Source: an uncultured Prevotellaceae bacterium
Lineage (GTDB): Bacteria > Bacteroidota > Bacteroidia > Bacteroidales > Bacteroidaceae
Assembly (NCBI GenBank): GCA_900320435.1
Contig: ONSH01000017.1
Span: forward strand, 1-54,006
DNA length: 54,006 bases
Direction: 5' to 3'
Shown here piece by piece: positions 1 through 8,923 of the stretch; within the stretch, counting starts at the first letter, position 1, and each line of letters opens with the position of its first letter. The position numbers and the translations under genes are program-made. Under the pieces are notes generated by a model. The model ran no database searches. It was not told where the DNA came from and worked only from the letters and a program-made list of their open reading frames with translations.

Positions 1-246
1 TTCATCTTCATCCAAAACTATGCACTGGCGGCCGGCATCAGGAAAAAAATCTCGCCGCACACGTTCCGTCACAGTTTCGCCACGCATCTGCTGGAGGGCG
101 GGGCCGGGTTGAGGGCGATACAGGCCATGCTGGGCCACGAGAAGATCAGTACGACGGAAATCTACACTCATCTCGACCGTAGCCGTCTGAGGGAAGAAGT
201 GCTACTGCATCACCCAAGAAATATTAAAAATGAAACAAAAGGGTGA
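1..246 (+). CDS. xerD: Tyrosine site-specific recombinase, XerD-like (C-terminal part)
   Basis: The reading frame is open from base 1 and stops at a TGA at 244-246, giving the last 81 residues of a tyrosine recombinase. The catalytic pattern is visible: HTFRH with the H-x-x-R pair at residues 20 and 23 of this fragment, the LGHEKIS stretch with His46, and the nucleophile Tyr55 in IYTHLD. The first catalytic Arg lies outside the window. The ending HHPRN resembles the tail of chromosomal XerD of Bacteroidales, which acts with XerC at dif to resolve chromosome dimers. A phage or transposon integrase cannot be excluded without the N-terminal half. No mobile-element cargo follows it, which favours the housekeeping role. 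Confidence 0.8.
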   Translation, partial: FIFIQNYALAAGIRKKISPHTFRHSFATHLLEGGAGLRAIQAMLGHEKISTTEIYTHLDRSRLREEVLLHHPRNIKNETKG

Positions 247-295
247 AATAATGTTATTTTTTAAAGAAAAATAAGGGGGAATGAGAAAAAAATTG

Positions 296-303
296 TATTT
301 TTG
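296..303 (+). promoter_or_regulatory. Bacteroidetes-type -7 element
   Basis: TATTTTTG fits TAnnTTTG and lies 53 bp before the ATG at 357. It would drive the TPR/OmpA-like lipoprotein gene and probably the genes after it. No clear TTTG is seen at the -33 spacing. Confidence 0.5.
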
Positions 304-356
304 CATTCAAAATGGAATAAATTATACACCAAAATATTTCAATTTTTAAAATCAGT

Positions 357-2042
357 ATGAAAAAGTCTATTCTTTTCGCAGGCATGGCAGTGGTGCTGTC
401 TATGTCTTCTTGCAGTAAGTTGAAGCTTACGGCAGACAATTTCAAGGTGACGCCCACTCCTTTGGAGGAGGTTGGCGGTCAGGTTCCTGCAACCATTACG
501 GCCAATTTCCCCGAGAAGTGTATTCCCAAGAAGGCTGTTGTAACGGTTACTCCCGTTTTGAAGTATGAAGGCGGTGAGGCTGCCAGCGAGAGCGCCACGT
601 TCCAGGGCCAGAAGGTTGAAGGTAACGGCACTTCCGTTCAGTACAAGGTGGGTGGCACTTACAGCATGAAGGCCAACTGGGCTTACCAGGACGCCATGCT
701 GAAGAGCGATCTTTACGCCCGTTTCGACGCCAAGATTGGCAAGAAGGCCAAGCAACTGCCCGACGTGAAGATCGGCTATGGTATCTTGGCTACTTCTCAG
801 CTCCTGCGTTACACCACTGTGACCGGTGCTGTTGCCCCCGATGCTTACCAGCGCATCATCGCTCAGAAGCAGGAGGCCAACATCAAGTTCCTCATCAACC
901 AGGCTAACCTCCGCACCAGCGAGACCGGCAGCGTGAGCATCCAGGATCTCGTGAAGATTCTGAAGGAGATCAATGACAACAACGAGACCCGCGCTCTCCA
1001 GAGCGTCGAGGTGAGCGCTTACGCTTCTCCCGACGGTAAGTACGACTTCAACGAGAAGTTGGCCGAAAAGCGTCAGGATGTTTCCGACAAATTCCTCAAG
1101 GGCCAGCTTAAGAAGATTGGCATGAAGGCCGACGTGAACACCAAGTACACCGCTGAGGACTGGGACGGCTTCCAGCAGCTGATCAGCCAGAGCAACCTTC
1201 AGGACAAGGAGGTGATTCTGCGCGTCCTCTCCATGTATCAGGATCCCGAAGAGCGTGAGCAGCAGATTCGCAACATGAGCAGCGTTTACACCGAGATTGC
1301 CGACGGCATTCTGCCCGAGTTGCGTCGTGCTCGTCTGCTTGTGAACTACGATGTGATCGGTCGCAGCGACGAGCAGATCATCGCCCAGTTCAACGAAGAT
1401 CCCAACAAGCTCTCTGTTGAGGAGATGCTCTACGGTGGCAACCGCCTAATGACCGATCCTGCTCAGAAGGCAGCTTGGTATGCCAAGACTCAGGAGATTT
1501 ATCCCAGCGACTATCGTGCATTCAATAACCAGGCTCAGCTGGCCATCATGAGTGGCGACAACCAGCAGGCTGAAGCTTACCTGAACAAGGCTGCTGCCAT
1601 CAATGCCAACGCTCCCGAGGTGAACGCCAACAAGGCCATCCTCGCCATGAAGAGCGGTGACATCGCTGCAGCAGAGCAGTATATGGGCAAGGCCAGCGGT
1701 GCTGACAGCTATCAGGAGGTTCAGGGTGCCTTGAATCTTGCCAAGGGCAACTACGCACAGGCAGACAAGAACCTCTCCGGCGTGAACACCAACAGCGCTG
1801 CTTTGGCTCAGATTATGAACAAGAACTACGCTGCCGCCAAGAACACTCTGGCCAACGTTAAGGATCAGAGCGCTGTGACCGGTTATCTGAAGGCTGTTCT
1901 CGGTGCCCGCACCAATGACAGCGCAGCTATTGCCAACGGCCTGAAGGAGGCCATCTCCAAGGATCCTTCCTTCGCCAAGCGTGCTCTGAATGATGTTGAA
2001 TTCGCAAACTACGCCAACGTCGTAGAGAGCGTATGCAAGTAA
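357..2042 (+). CDS. Lipoprotein with OmpA-like segment and TPR-like C-terminus
   Basis: A 561-residue exported protein. The N-terminus has Lys-Lys, a hydrophobic stretch and the lipobox LSMSSC, so Cys19 is probably lipidated. A beta-rich N-terminal half is followed near residues 205-260 by a stretch (VEVSAYASPDG, then NEKLAEKRQ) that resembles the core of OmpA-family peptidoglycan-associated domains. The last 190 residues are Ala-rich helices with TPR spacing (for example YRAFNNQAQLAIMSGD). The family is common in Bacteroidales as an envelope protein of unknown detailed role; a structural or scaffolding job at the outer membrane is inference. Codon use is strongly biased towards a few codons (AAG, GCC, CAG), which suggests high expression. 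The start ATG follows a good -7 promoter. Confidence 0.75.
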   Translation: MKKSILFAGMAVVLSMSSCSKLKLTADNFKVTPTPLEEVGGQVPATITANFPEKCIPKKAVVTVTPVLKYEGGEAASESATFQGQKVEGNGTSVQYKVGGTYSMKANWAYQDAMLKSDLYARFDAKIGKKAKQLPDVKIGYGILATSQLLRYTTVTGAVAPDAYQRIIAQKQEANIKFLINQANLRTSETGSVSIQDLVKILKEINDNNETRALQSVEVSAYASPDGKYDFNEKLAEKRQDVSDKFLKGQLKKIGMKADVNTKYTAEDWDGFQQLISQSNLQDKEVILRVLSMYQDPEEREQQIRNMSSVYTEIADGILPELRRARLLVNYDVIGRSDEQIIAQFNEDPNKLSVEEMLYGGNRLMTDPAQKAAWYAKTQEIYPSDYRAFNNQAQLAIMSGDNQQAEAYLNKAAAINANAPEVNANKAILAMKSGDIAAAEQYMGKASGADSYQEVQGALNLAKGNYAQADKNLSGVNTNSAALAQIMNKNYAAAKNTLANVKDQSAVTGYLKAVLGARTNDSAAIANGLKEAISKDPSFAKRALNDVEFANYANVVESVCK

Positions 2043-2052
2043 TCAAGAGGTA

Positions 2053-2856
2053 GTGCGTCGAGCATCTTACCTTTTGTTCGTCCTTCTTCTCCTCACGGCT
2101 TGTGGGGGCAAGAAGGGCGAACTGCGTATAACAGGTTCGTTTAAGAACCTCAAGCAAGCGGACTTCTTCATCTTTTCGGAAGAAGGCTACATGGAGAAGA
2201 TAGACACCATCCATGTCAAGGACGGACGTTTTGACTACCGTGTGCCACTGACAGCAGAGGAAGCCTCCTTCACTCTGGTTTATCCCAACTTTTCCACGTT
2301 GGATATTTTTGGCGGCAGCGGACAGCATGTGCATATCGAAGGTGATGCCCGCAGTCTGTCTGAAGTAGAGGTGAAGGGCGGTCGTGTCTCGGACGAGTAT
2401 AAGGAAGAGTTCTATCGCCGCCGCGAGCAGGGCAAAACCTTGTTGGAGAAAGGACGTAAGCTGACTCCCTTCAAGTTGGTTACCCGCAAGGGCGACACCA
2501 TCCGGCGTGATCAGTACAGAGGTCAGTGGCTTCTGATTGCTTTCTGGGCCGATTGGTGTCCGGGCAGCAGTAGCGCCACACGTGAGAGCCGACTCTTCAA
2601 GAAGGCATTGGGAAAGAAGGCGGAGGCCATTAGCTACAGCCTGGACACGGACACTTTGCTCGTCTCGCTTGACGAGCAGCGCGACAGCATTGTCTGGCCC
2701 AGTGTGTGCGACAGACTTTCGTGGTGCAGTCCTTTGGTGCAATCCCTTGGTATCAGAGAGCTTCCGTTCTATATCCTTGCCGACACGGCTCAGCGCATTG
2801 TGGCCTTCGGCAGCAGTTGGAACAAGGATATCGCGCCCGCTTTGCCCAAACACTAA
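2053..2856 (+). CDS. Thioredoxin-fold lipoprotein (DUF4369/TlpA type) without a CxxC pair
   Basis: A 267-residue lipoprotein starting at GTG (2053), ten bases after the previous stop; AAGAGG precedes the start. The signal ends in LLLLTACGG, a good lipobox. Residues about 20-125 form a beta-rich domain like DUF4369 (GELRITGSFKNL). From about 140 the AhpC/TSA-TlpA pattern begins: GQWLLIAFWADWCPGSS. Normal members carry WCxxC; here the second Cys is Ser (WCPGS), so a classic dithiol exchange is not possible. A cis-Pro (ELPFYIL) remains. It may be a chaperone-like or monothiol protein. Other Cys residues (VCDR, WCSP) occur later. It is probably co-transcribed with its neighbours. Confidence 0.75.
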   Translation: MRRASYLLFVLLLLTACGGKKGELRITGSFKNLKQADFFIFSEEGYMEKIDTIHVKDGRFDYRVPLTAEEASFTLVYPNFSTLDIFGGSGQHVHIEGDARSLSEVEVKGGRVSDEYKEEFYRRREQGKTLLEKGRKLTPFKLVTRKGDTIRRDQYRGQWLLIAFWADWCPGSSSATRESRLFKKALGKKAEAISYSLDTDTLLVSLDEQRDSIVWPSVCDRLSWCSPLVQSLGIRELPFYILADTAQRIVAFGSSWNKDIAPALPKH

Positions 2857-2869
2857 TTCCCTTTGGCCG

Positions 2870-3775
2870 ATGATATATGCAATTGGAGAAACGGTGATGG
2901 ACATCCTCTTCAAGGAGGACAAACCCATTGATGCAGTGCCGGGCGGTTCTGCCTTCAACAGTGTCATATCCATCGGCCGTGTCGGTGTGCCTTGCGCATT
3001 TATTGGTTACACGGGCAAAGACCATGTCGGTGATCTCACCGTGGACTTCCTGAAAGCGAACGGCGTGGATGTCCGCTATTTTGAGCAAAAAGACAAGGTG
3101 AAGAGCTGTATATCGCTGGCTTTTCTGGATGAACTGGGCGATGCCCACTATGTATTTTATAAAGACACGCCCGTTTCTAATTCTCTGTTGGATCGGAAAC
3201 TAGAATTCCTGCCCGGCGACGCCCTTCTGCTCGGTTCATATTACGCCGTCAGTGCCGGCACCAGAAACCAGATTAAGGGCGTCTTGGATGCCGCTGTGGC
3301 AGCCGGAGCTACCGTGTATTATGATTTAAATTTCCGCAGCAGTCATAAAGATGAGTTGCCGGAGTTGATGCCTGCCATTCTTGACAATTTCCGACGGGCT
3401 ACCGTTGTGAGGGGGGCAGCCGACGATTTTGAGGTGATGTGGGGGGAGCGTGACGCGCGTAAGATATATAAGGAGCATATTGCCCGGTATTGTCGGATAT
3501 TTATCTGCACATCCGGTGCCGGACGCATTACGGTGTGTACGCCGGATGACGCATGGGATTTTGATGTTCAGCAGGTTGCCGATGTCGTGAGCACGGTGGG
3601 GGCGGGCGACAATTTCAACGCGGGCTTCCTGTGTGCTTTGTCTCGGCGACAGATGTCGTTGGCCGGAAGTATTGAAAAGGTGGACATGGCTCCGTTGATT
3701 GAAAGCGGTGTACGTTTTGCCTCTGCTGTGTGCCGAAGTACCGAGAATTACGTCCCCGTTTCATTTAAAATGTAA
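2870..3775 (+). CDS. PfkB-family carbohydrate kinase (fructokinase-like)
   Basis: The start is taken at ATG 2870, giving MIYAIGETVMDILF, the usual beginning of this family; the frame runs further upstream but that part overlaps the preceding gene. 301 residues. The sugar-binding Gly-Gly is near residues 25-26 (PGGSAFN), and the ATP/anion-hole signature VGAGDNFNAGF lies around 243-253 with the catalytic base at Asp247. The family phosphorylates fructose or related sugars with ATP in the cytoplasm; the exact substrate cannot be read from sequence. It sits 13 bp after the thioredoxin-like lipoprotein and 4 bp before fmt, so it is probably in one transcript. Confidence 0.85.
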   Translation: MIYAIGETVMDILFKEDKPIDAVPGGSAFNSVISIGRVGVPCAFIGYTGKDHVGDLTVDFLKANGVDVRYFEQKDKVKSCISLAFLDELGDAHYVFYKDTPVSNSLLDRKLEFLPGDALLLGSYYAVSAGTRNQIKGVLDAAVAAGATVYYDLNFRSSHKDELPELMPAILDNFRRATVVRGAADDFEVMWGERDARKIYKEHIARYCRIFICTSGAGRITVCTPDDAWDFDVQQVADVVSTVGAGDNFNAGFLCALSRRQMSLAGSIEKVDMAPLIESGVRFASAVCRSTENYVPVSFKM

Positions 3776-3779
3776 TTTG

Positions 3780-4703
3780 ATGAGGGATAAAAAGACACTG
3801 AGAATTGTGTATATGGGCACTCCGGAGTTTGCTGTAGCTGCTCTGGAGGCACTTGTGGATGGCGGCTATAATGTGGTCGGAGTGGTCACCATGCCGGATA
3901 AGCCCGTGGGTCGTCACGGGAGCGTGTTGCAGGCCTCGCCTGTGAAGCTGTATGCTCAGGAGAAAGGCTTGAAGGTATTGCAGCCGGAGCGCCTGAAGGA
4001 TGAAGCTTTTCTTGAGGAGCTGCGAGGGCTGAGAGCCGACCTGCAAATCGTGGTGGCATTTCGCATGTTGCCCGAAGTCGTATGGTCTATGCCTCCGTTG
4101 GGCACCTTTAACGCTCACGCTTCACTTCTGCCGAAATACCGTGGCGCAGCTCCGATCAATTGGGCCATTATACGTGGTGAACATGAGACGGGCATAACCA
4201 CATTTATGCTGAAACACGAGATTGATACGGGCGATATCATCCAGCAGGTCCGCGTGCCCATTTTTGAGAGTGACAATGCCGGCACCCTGCACGATCGCCT
4301 GATGACACTCTCCGCCTCGTTGGTGACGGAGACAGTGGATTGTCTTCTTGAGGGCACTTTAATCACGCACCCCCAGGCGGATTCCGAGGCTACCGATGCG
4401 CCCAAGATATTTCGCGAGACGTGCAGAATAGACTGGAATCGACCTACCGTGGAGGTGCACAACTTCATCAGAGGCCTTTCGCCTTATCCCGGTGCATGGA
4501 CGATGTTGGGCGACAAGGTGCTGAAGATTTTTGAAAGCACTCCTCATCCGGGAGAGCATGAAGCCCCCGGAACGTTATATTCCGACGGACGCTCTGTTTT
4601 GGAAATTTCCGCTGCTGATGGCGTAATCCGGGTGAAGACGCTTCAAATGGAGGGCAAAAAGCGTATGTCGACGGAGGATTTCCTGCGTGGGACCAAATTA
4701 TGA
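3780..4703 (+). CDS. fmt: Methionyl-tRNA formyltransferase
   Basis: 307 residues from ATG 3780 (MRDKKTLRIVYMGTPEFAV). It transfers a formyl group from 10-formyl-THF to initiator Met-tRNA. The formyltransferase signature is clear: FNAHASLLPKYRGAAP with catalytic Asn111 and His113, and then HEIDTGDII. A C-terminal tRNA-binding domain follows from about residue 205 (CRIDWNRP, FIRGLSPYPGAW). Length is normal for the family. The stop TGA overlaps the next ATG (ATGA at 4700-4703), so translation of the following outer-membrane protein may be coupled. Confidence 0.95.
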   Translation: MRDKKTLRIVYMGTPEFAVAALEALVDGGYNVVGVVTMPDKPVGRHGSVLQASPVKLYAQEKGLKVLQPERLKDEAFLEELRGLRADLQIVVAFRMLPEVVWSMPPLGTFNAHASLLPKYRGAAPINWAIIRGEHETGITTFMLKHEIDTGDIIQQVRVPIFESDNAGTLHDRLMTLSASLVTETVDCLLEGTLITHPQADSEATDAPKIFRETCRIDWNRPTVEVHNFIRGLSPYPGAWTMLGDKVLKIFESTPHPGEHEAPGTLYSDGRSVLEISAADGVIRVKTLQMEGKKRMSTEDFLRGTKL

Positions 4704-7156
4704 AATATCTCTCGACCATATTCGTATTCCTTGGTTTGCTGTCTTTAAATGTGAATGCGCAGCAGCCCAATCCGATGTTCGGTGAGGATACCGTATCTGC
4801 AGCCTATATACGCAAGTGGGTGCACAACGGAGACTTTGTACACTACATGGAGTCCCAGAATGACCACATTGTGTATCAGGGTCTCCACAACGGACAATGG
4901 AGTCAGGGCGATCAACTGATATTCTCGGTCGACGGCAACTCTTACCGCCAAAACCGCTATTACTTGGAAGGATTCCGTATTTCCGACCGTTTCCGTTCCG
5001 GCAACACGCTTTATGTGCCCAACATAGAGCATTACAACACCACTCTTGACGTACACTCTTCCCGCCTGTATTTCCGTTTGGACGAGCAAGCCGGAGATTA
5101 TGTTCAGGCTCAGTTTAACGCCGGTGGATTGGGCGAATATGACAAGAGCACGGCTGCGATAGTGCATCTTTTCCATAATGCGGGCTATGAGGATTTGTAT
5201 AAGCAGAATTCGCTGACCAACCGTCAGCATATCACGGCTTCCGGCAACGTGGACATGGCTTTTACGCTGAAGGGGAAGGAGAGCCGCTATCGGCAACATT
5301 TGTATGCGCAGTTCGGACAACGCCAGTTGCCGGCCTACGATCAAAACGGTCTGCTGGATGGTCGAGAATTGTATGGCGCCAACAACTACAAGGTTCAATT
5401 CGACGGTCAACTGCCCCATGGGACGTGGCTTGACGGTTTGGGCTATCTGGTGAATTTCTCCGGCACGGGCAGTTACGGCAGCGAGTTCTATCTGAACCAC
5501 AGAGAGGTCTCGGATCTTAAAACATATTCGGCTTCTCTTTACGGACGCAAACGTATCATGTCATCGGACGGACGCCATCCTTCCGACATTGTTTCCGGCC
5601 TGACCTGGAGCACCAATGTGGTGAACCATAAGGAGCTGGGATTCCGCCGCAACATTATCGACCAGGACGGTGAGAGTTTCGAGCCGTGGAGCCCCGATGG
5701 ATCTACTCATGAGCTCACATGGTTTATCCGTTGGGAGCGGCCGTTGTTGAGTTGGTTGAAGTTGCGTGCCGAGGGTTACAATTCCATGATGCATTTTTCT
5801 CCCTTTACAACTTCTTGGAGCAACAGCGTCTATCAGCAGCACCAAGGGCAGGAAGTGTTTACACCTCTCTATCAGATAGACTGGACTTCGCAAGCCTTCA
5901 CTGGCGGTCTTTTGGAGAACAGCTTTGGCTTGGAGGCGAATCACAATCTCTCGAAGAAGGTGTCGCTGCGTGCTCATTTGGACGCCACGTTGGACGGCTA
6001 CCTGCTGAGTCAGGGAAAGTCTACCGTATCTCCCAACTGGGAAGTCGGCATTTCGTTTGACATTCATCCCTGCCGATGGTTCCAGATGGGTGTCACCTTG
6101 CAGCACGACCGCATGGCTTACGGCATAGAGCATCTGCGTTATTTCTCTACACGATACATGAACGGCCGGGTCTATTATGACAATGCCGCAGGCGGTCGCG
6201 GTGCGTTGCTGACCACCACCGGCGGTGTATATCACTCAAAATCCGGGTTGATGCAGCCGTCATATCTGACCTTGGATATTCCTATTCGTTTCCGTTTCCA
6301 AGGGCGTAGTGGAAAACATGAGATTGTCTTGCAGCAGACCTATCGCAAGTACATCAACCAGTGGTTCACTCAGATGGTTGGCGGTGATGCTGCCAACGGA
6401 TCCTGGCAGGATGATTGGTATTTTCTAAATCCTTCCGAGCGCCAATATGAGGTGGTCTATCAGCCCCATAGTCTGATGGGTGAAGGTTTCCTTTTCAATA
6501 CGCCTTACTACATTTCCCAACTGACGCGATATACCTACACAGGCAAGCGTTTTACTTGCTCCGTTTCGTGGCAGAATCTCATTGGCGCTGGACTGCCTTT
6601 GGGGCTTTCCAACGGGCCGGCAAGCAACAATTTCGGCACGCTTTCCGAGTTGTCAGCATCGCCTAATACTCTGCTGGTTTCCAGCAACAAAAACGGAAAG
6701 ACGCCGGCTGTGGGCCGTTTGGATCAGGACAAGGGCTTCATCCTGCGCACATATTTCGGTTACAACATATGTCGTTGGGTGCAGGCGGGCCTGCTTTTCA
6801 AGTGGACGGACGGTCAGCCCTTCAGCATTTTTAATACCAACGTCAAGACAGACGCTCCGGGCAACACGCAGGCTGCCATACGTCCCAGTTCCACACGCGG
6901 CACCAATCCGACCGACGGTGACTTCGGCACGCGTGAGTCGGCTATTTTCAATTTCGACCTCCATGTTCGCGCCCAGTGGACGGCTGCCGGTCATCCCATG
7001 TCTCTGACGTTGCTTTGCTACAACTTGTGGGACTTTGGCAACGTGCTCAACGAGTACACGTTCCCCCAGGGAGTGCGTGGCATGGATGAGCGCGGTCACA
7101 ATATGTGTCTCACCATTCCCCGCGGCTTGATTACAACCTTTAAAGTGGGCTTGTAG
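4700..7156 (+). CDS. Outer-membrane beta-barrel protein, TonB-dependent-receptor-like
   Basis: 818 residues with a Sec signal peptide ending near NVNAQQ. The whole mature part shows alternating aromatic/polar beta strands typical of a large outer-membrane barrel (for example FSVDGNSYRQNRYYLEGFRI, GVTLQHDRMAYG). A plug-like stretch near the N-terminus contains YYLEGFRI and NTLYVPNIEHYN, but there is no carboxypeptidase-like domain and no evident TonB box. The C-terminus ends in a strand (TFKVGL). The likely role is transport or anchoring in the outer membrane; the substrate is unknown. It overlaps fmt by 4 bp and is the last gene of this run. Confidence 0.65.
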   Translation: MKYLSTIFVFLGLLSLNVNAQQPNPMFGEDTVSAAYIRKWVHNGDFVHYMESQNDHIVYQGLHNGQWSQGDQLIFSVDGNSYRQNRYYLEGFRISDRFRSGNTLYVPNIEHYNTTLDVHSSRLYFRLDEQAGDYVQAQFNAGGLGEYDKSTAAIVHLFHNAGYEDLYKQNSLTNRQHITASGNVDMAFTLKGKESRYRQHLYAQFGQRQLPAYDQNGLLDGRELYGANNYKVQFDGQLPHGTWLDGLGYLVNFSGTGSYGSEFYLNHREVSDLKTYSASLYGRKRIMSSDGRHPSDIVSGLTWSTNVVNHKELGFRRNIIDQDGESFEPWSPDGSTHELTWFIRWERPLLSWLKLRAEGYNSMMHFSPFTTSWSNSVYQQHQGQEVFTPLYQIDWTSQAFTGGLLENSFGLEANHNLSKKVSLRAHLDATLDGYLLSQGKSTVSPNWEVGISFDIHPCRWFQMGVTLQHDRMAYGIEHLRYFSTRYMNGRVYYDNAAGGRGALLTTTGGVYHSKSGLMQPSYLTLDIPIRFRFQGRSGKHEIVLQQTYRKYINQWFTQMVGGDAANGSWQDDWYFLNPSERQYEVVYQPHSLMGEGFLFNTPYYISQLTRYTYTGKRFTCSVSWQNLIGAGLPLGLSNGPASNNFGTLSELSASPNTLLVSSNKNGKTPAVGRLDQDKGFILRTYFGYNICRWVQAGLLFKWTDGQPFSIFNTNVKTDAPGNTQAAIRPSSTRGTNPTDGDFGTRESAIFNFDLHVRAQWTAAGHPMSLTLLCYNLWDFGNVLNEYTFPQGVRGMDERGHNMCLTIPRGLITTFKVGL

Positions 7157-7255
7157 TTTCTTGCGGGCAGAGGTTTATTCGCATGATTGATTCCGAAATG
7201 GAGTTGATGTTGAAAAAAAATGAGGAGGGACGCCTGCTGTCTCCAAATTAAATCG

Positions 7256-7263
7256 TATATTTG
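7256..7263 (+). promoter_or_regulatory. Bacteroidetes-type -7 element before rmlC
   Basis: TATATTTG fits TAnnTTTG and is 23 bp before ATG 7287, leaving a short leader. A matching TTTG about 20 bp upstream is not present. Confidence 0.5.
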
Positions 7264-7286
7264 CGCAAACGTATTGCTGTTTGTCA

Positions 7287-7859
7287 ATGGAAGTTATAAA
7301 AACCGCTATCGAGGGCGTGCTCATCGTTGAACCCCGTGTGTTCAAGGACGCCAGAGGGTATTTCTTTGAGAGTTTTTCCGAGCGCGAATTCTTTGAGAAG
7401 GTGCGCCCCATTCATTTCGTGCAGGACAATGAATCTATGTCGTCTTACGGCGTGATGCGAGGACTGCATTTTCAGCGTCCGCCCTTCACTCAGTCCAAGT
7501 TGGTGCGATGCGTCAAGGGTGCTGTGCTGGACGTTGCGGTGGATATTCGGAAAGGCTCTCCGACTTACGGGCAGCATGTCGCAGTTGAGCTTACGGAGGA
7601 CAATCACCGTCAATTCTTCGTCCCCCGTGGTTTTGCCCACGGCTTCTCGGTTTTGAGTGAGACGGCGGTGTTCCAGTATAAGTGCGACAATTTCTATGCG
7701 CCCGAAGCCGACGGCGGCATATCCATTCAGGACGACAGCCTGGGCATTGATTGGAGGATACCGGTAGAAAAGGCCATCCTCTCGGAGAAGGACACCAAGC
7801 ATGCTTGTTTGAAGGATTTTGACTCTCCGTTTGACATCAACGTAGACTTATATTCCTGA
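7287..7859 (+). CDS. rmlC: dTDP-4-dehydrorhamnose 3,5-epimerase
   Basis: 190 residues from ATG 7287 (MEVIKTAIEGVLIVEP); a TTG six bases earlier is possible but less likely. The cupin enzyme converts dTDP-4-keto-6-deoxyglucose to dTDP-4-keto-L-rhamnose. Seen signatures: FKDARGYFFESF, MRGLHFQRPP (catalytic His), VDIRKGSPTYG and FVPRGFAHGF. Its length is normal. It stands at the left border of a cluster of glycosyltransferases, so it probably supplies a deoxysugar for surface glycan; the other rml genes are not in the window. Confidence 0.93.
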   Translation: MEVIKTAIEGVLIVEPRVFKDARGYFFESFSEREFFEKVRPIHFVQDNESMSSYGVMRGLHFQRPPFTQSKLVRCVKGAVLDVAVDIRKGSPTYGQHVAVELTEDNHRQFFVPRGFAHGFSVLSETAVFQYKCDNFYAPEADGGISIQDDSLGIDWRIPVEKAILSEKDTKHACLKDFDSPFDINVDLYS

Positions 7860-7876
7860 TAGGAAGATCCCGAAGC

Positions 7877-8800
7877 TTAGACGATGGGCTTCAGGAAACA
7901 TTGCACCCGGAAGATAAAGGGCAGTTGACTGTTTCTGTAGTCGCATTCATTCAGCCAAAGTGCCCTGCAGTGCAGATAAACATCTTCCGACTGGAGTTGA
8001 GGCCTGACGTTTTCGATATATTGCAGAAAATATTTGATAACGTCTGCGCGTGTGTGCCCGTTTGTGATGGTTCCGTCCTGAATGTTCATGTGGTAAAACC
8101 GGTTCTCTTCAGAAAACAGCAAACCGCTGGAAATGGAACGTGTGGTCACTTTTGAGTCATGGATTCTGAAATAATTTAAGGGTTTGCAGACAAACAACAC
8201 CTTGCCTTGCCGGGACAATTCCTTCCAAAAGAGTTTGTCTCCACAGGAGCGGAAGCTCATATACTCGTCACTGAGCCGTGACAATGCATCGCGACGGAAC
8301 ACCGCCATGCTGGCATTATAAATATAATTCTCTTTCAAGAGGTGTTGACGCACGAAGTCTTTCCCGTTGTAGATACGCACCTCATCGGGTATGGTGTAGT
8401 CCGGGTTAATGAACGTTTTGTCCGGCAACACCCAATGGGAATTGACAATGCCCACTTTAATATCTTTGTCGGCTGCCATTCTGCTAACCAATTCTTCCAA
8501 AAGAGTGGGGGCGGCATAGTCGTCGGCCTCGGCAATCCATATAAAGTCACCTTTGGCCAGTTCAAAGCCTTTGCGCCATTGTTTAAATGTGGTGCCGCTG
8601 TTTTGTTCGTTGTAAACAATGTGCGTGACCCGGTCGTTGTTTCGGTATTGTTCTATAATTTCCTTGCTGTTGTCAGAAGAACAGTCGTCAAGGATGATAA
8701 CTTCGATATTTGTGTAAGTTTGATTCAAAACGGAGTCTATGCGTTGTTTTAGAAACCGCGCATAGTTGTAGTTGGGAATGATGACAGAAATAAGTTCCAT
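7877..8800 (-). CDS. Glycosyltransferase family 2
   Basis: 307 residues. It starts MELISVIIPNYNYARFL, the usual GT2 opening, with the nucleotide-binding Asp in ILDDCSSDNS and the DxD-like motif in WIAEADDYA. The catalytic part covers roughly residues 1-200; the C-terminal 100 residues are variable and carry no membrane segment. It should transfer a sugar from a nucleotide donor onto a glycan intermediate on the cytoplasmic face. It is convergent with rmlC (17 bp apart) and divergent from the next GT2, each with its own promoter. Confidence 0.88.
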   Translation of the reverse strand: MELISVIIPNYNYARFLKQRIDSVLNQTYTNIEVIILDDCSSDNSKEIIEQYRNNDRVTHIVYNEQNSGTTFKQWRKGFELAKGDFIWIAEADDYAAPTLLEELVSRMAADKDIKVGIVNSHWVLPDKTFINPDYTIPDEVRIYNGKDFVRQHLLKENYIYNASMAVFRRDALSRLSDEYMSFRSCGDKLFWKELSRQGKVLFVCKPLNYFRIHDSKVTTRSISSGLLFSEENRFYHMNIQDGTITNGHTRADVIKYFLQYIENVRPQLQSEDVYLHCRALWLNECDYRNSQLPFIFRVQCFLKPIV

Positions 8801-8828
8801 ATTCAGATGCGTACACTGATAATCGAGG

Positions 8829-8836
8829 CAAAGATA
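8829..8836 (-). promoter_or_regulatory. -7 element for the minus-strand GT2
   Basis: On the minus strand this reads TATCTTTG, 28 bp before the ATG at 8800. Confidence 0.5.
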
Positions 8837-8856
8837 AAAAAAAAACAGGAAACAAC

Positions 8857-8888
8857 TTTGGCTTTTCTAAAAAAAATTGTTAATTTTG
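8857..8888 (+). promoter_or_regulatory. Complete -33/-7 promoter for the plus-strand glycan genes
   Basis: TTTG at 8857-8860, 20 bp, then TAATTTTG at 8881-8888. This is a full match to the Bacteroidetes housekeeping consensus. The start of transcription should fall near 8894. Confidence 0.7.
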
Positions 8889-8923
8889 CAGGTAATTAGA
8901 TGATTAATTCGGCATTTTATGGT

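Noticed and set aside
1-246. Integrase of a mobile element at the left edge
   Set aside because: The visible tail fits chromosomal XerD, no attachment repeats or cargo genes follow, and the next genes are housekeeping or envelope genes.
2537-2869. Longer N-terminus for the PfkB kinase
   Set aside because: The extra 111 residues lie over the thioredoxin-like gene in another frame and look random; the family start is at 2870.
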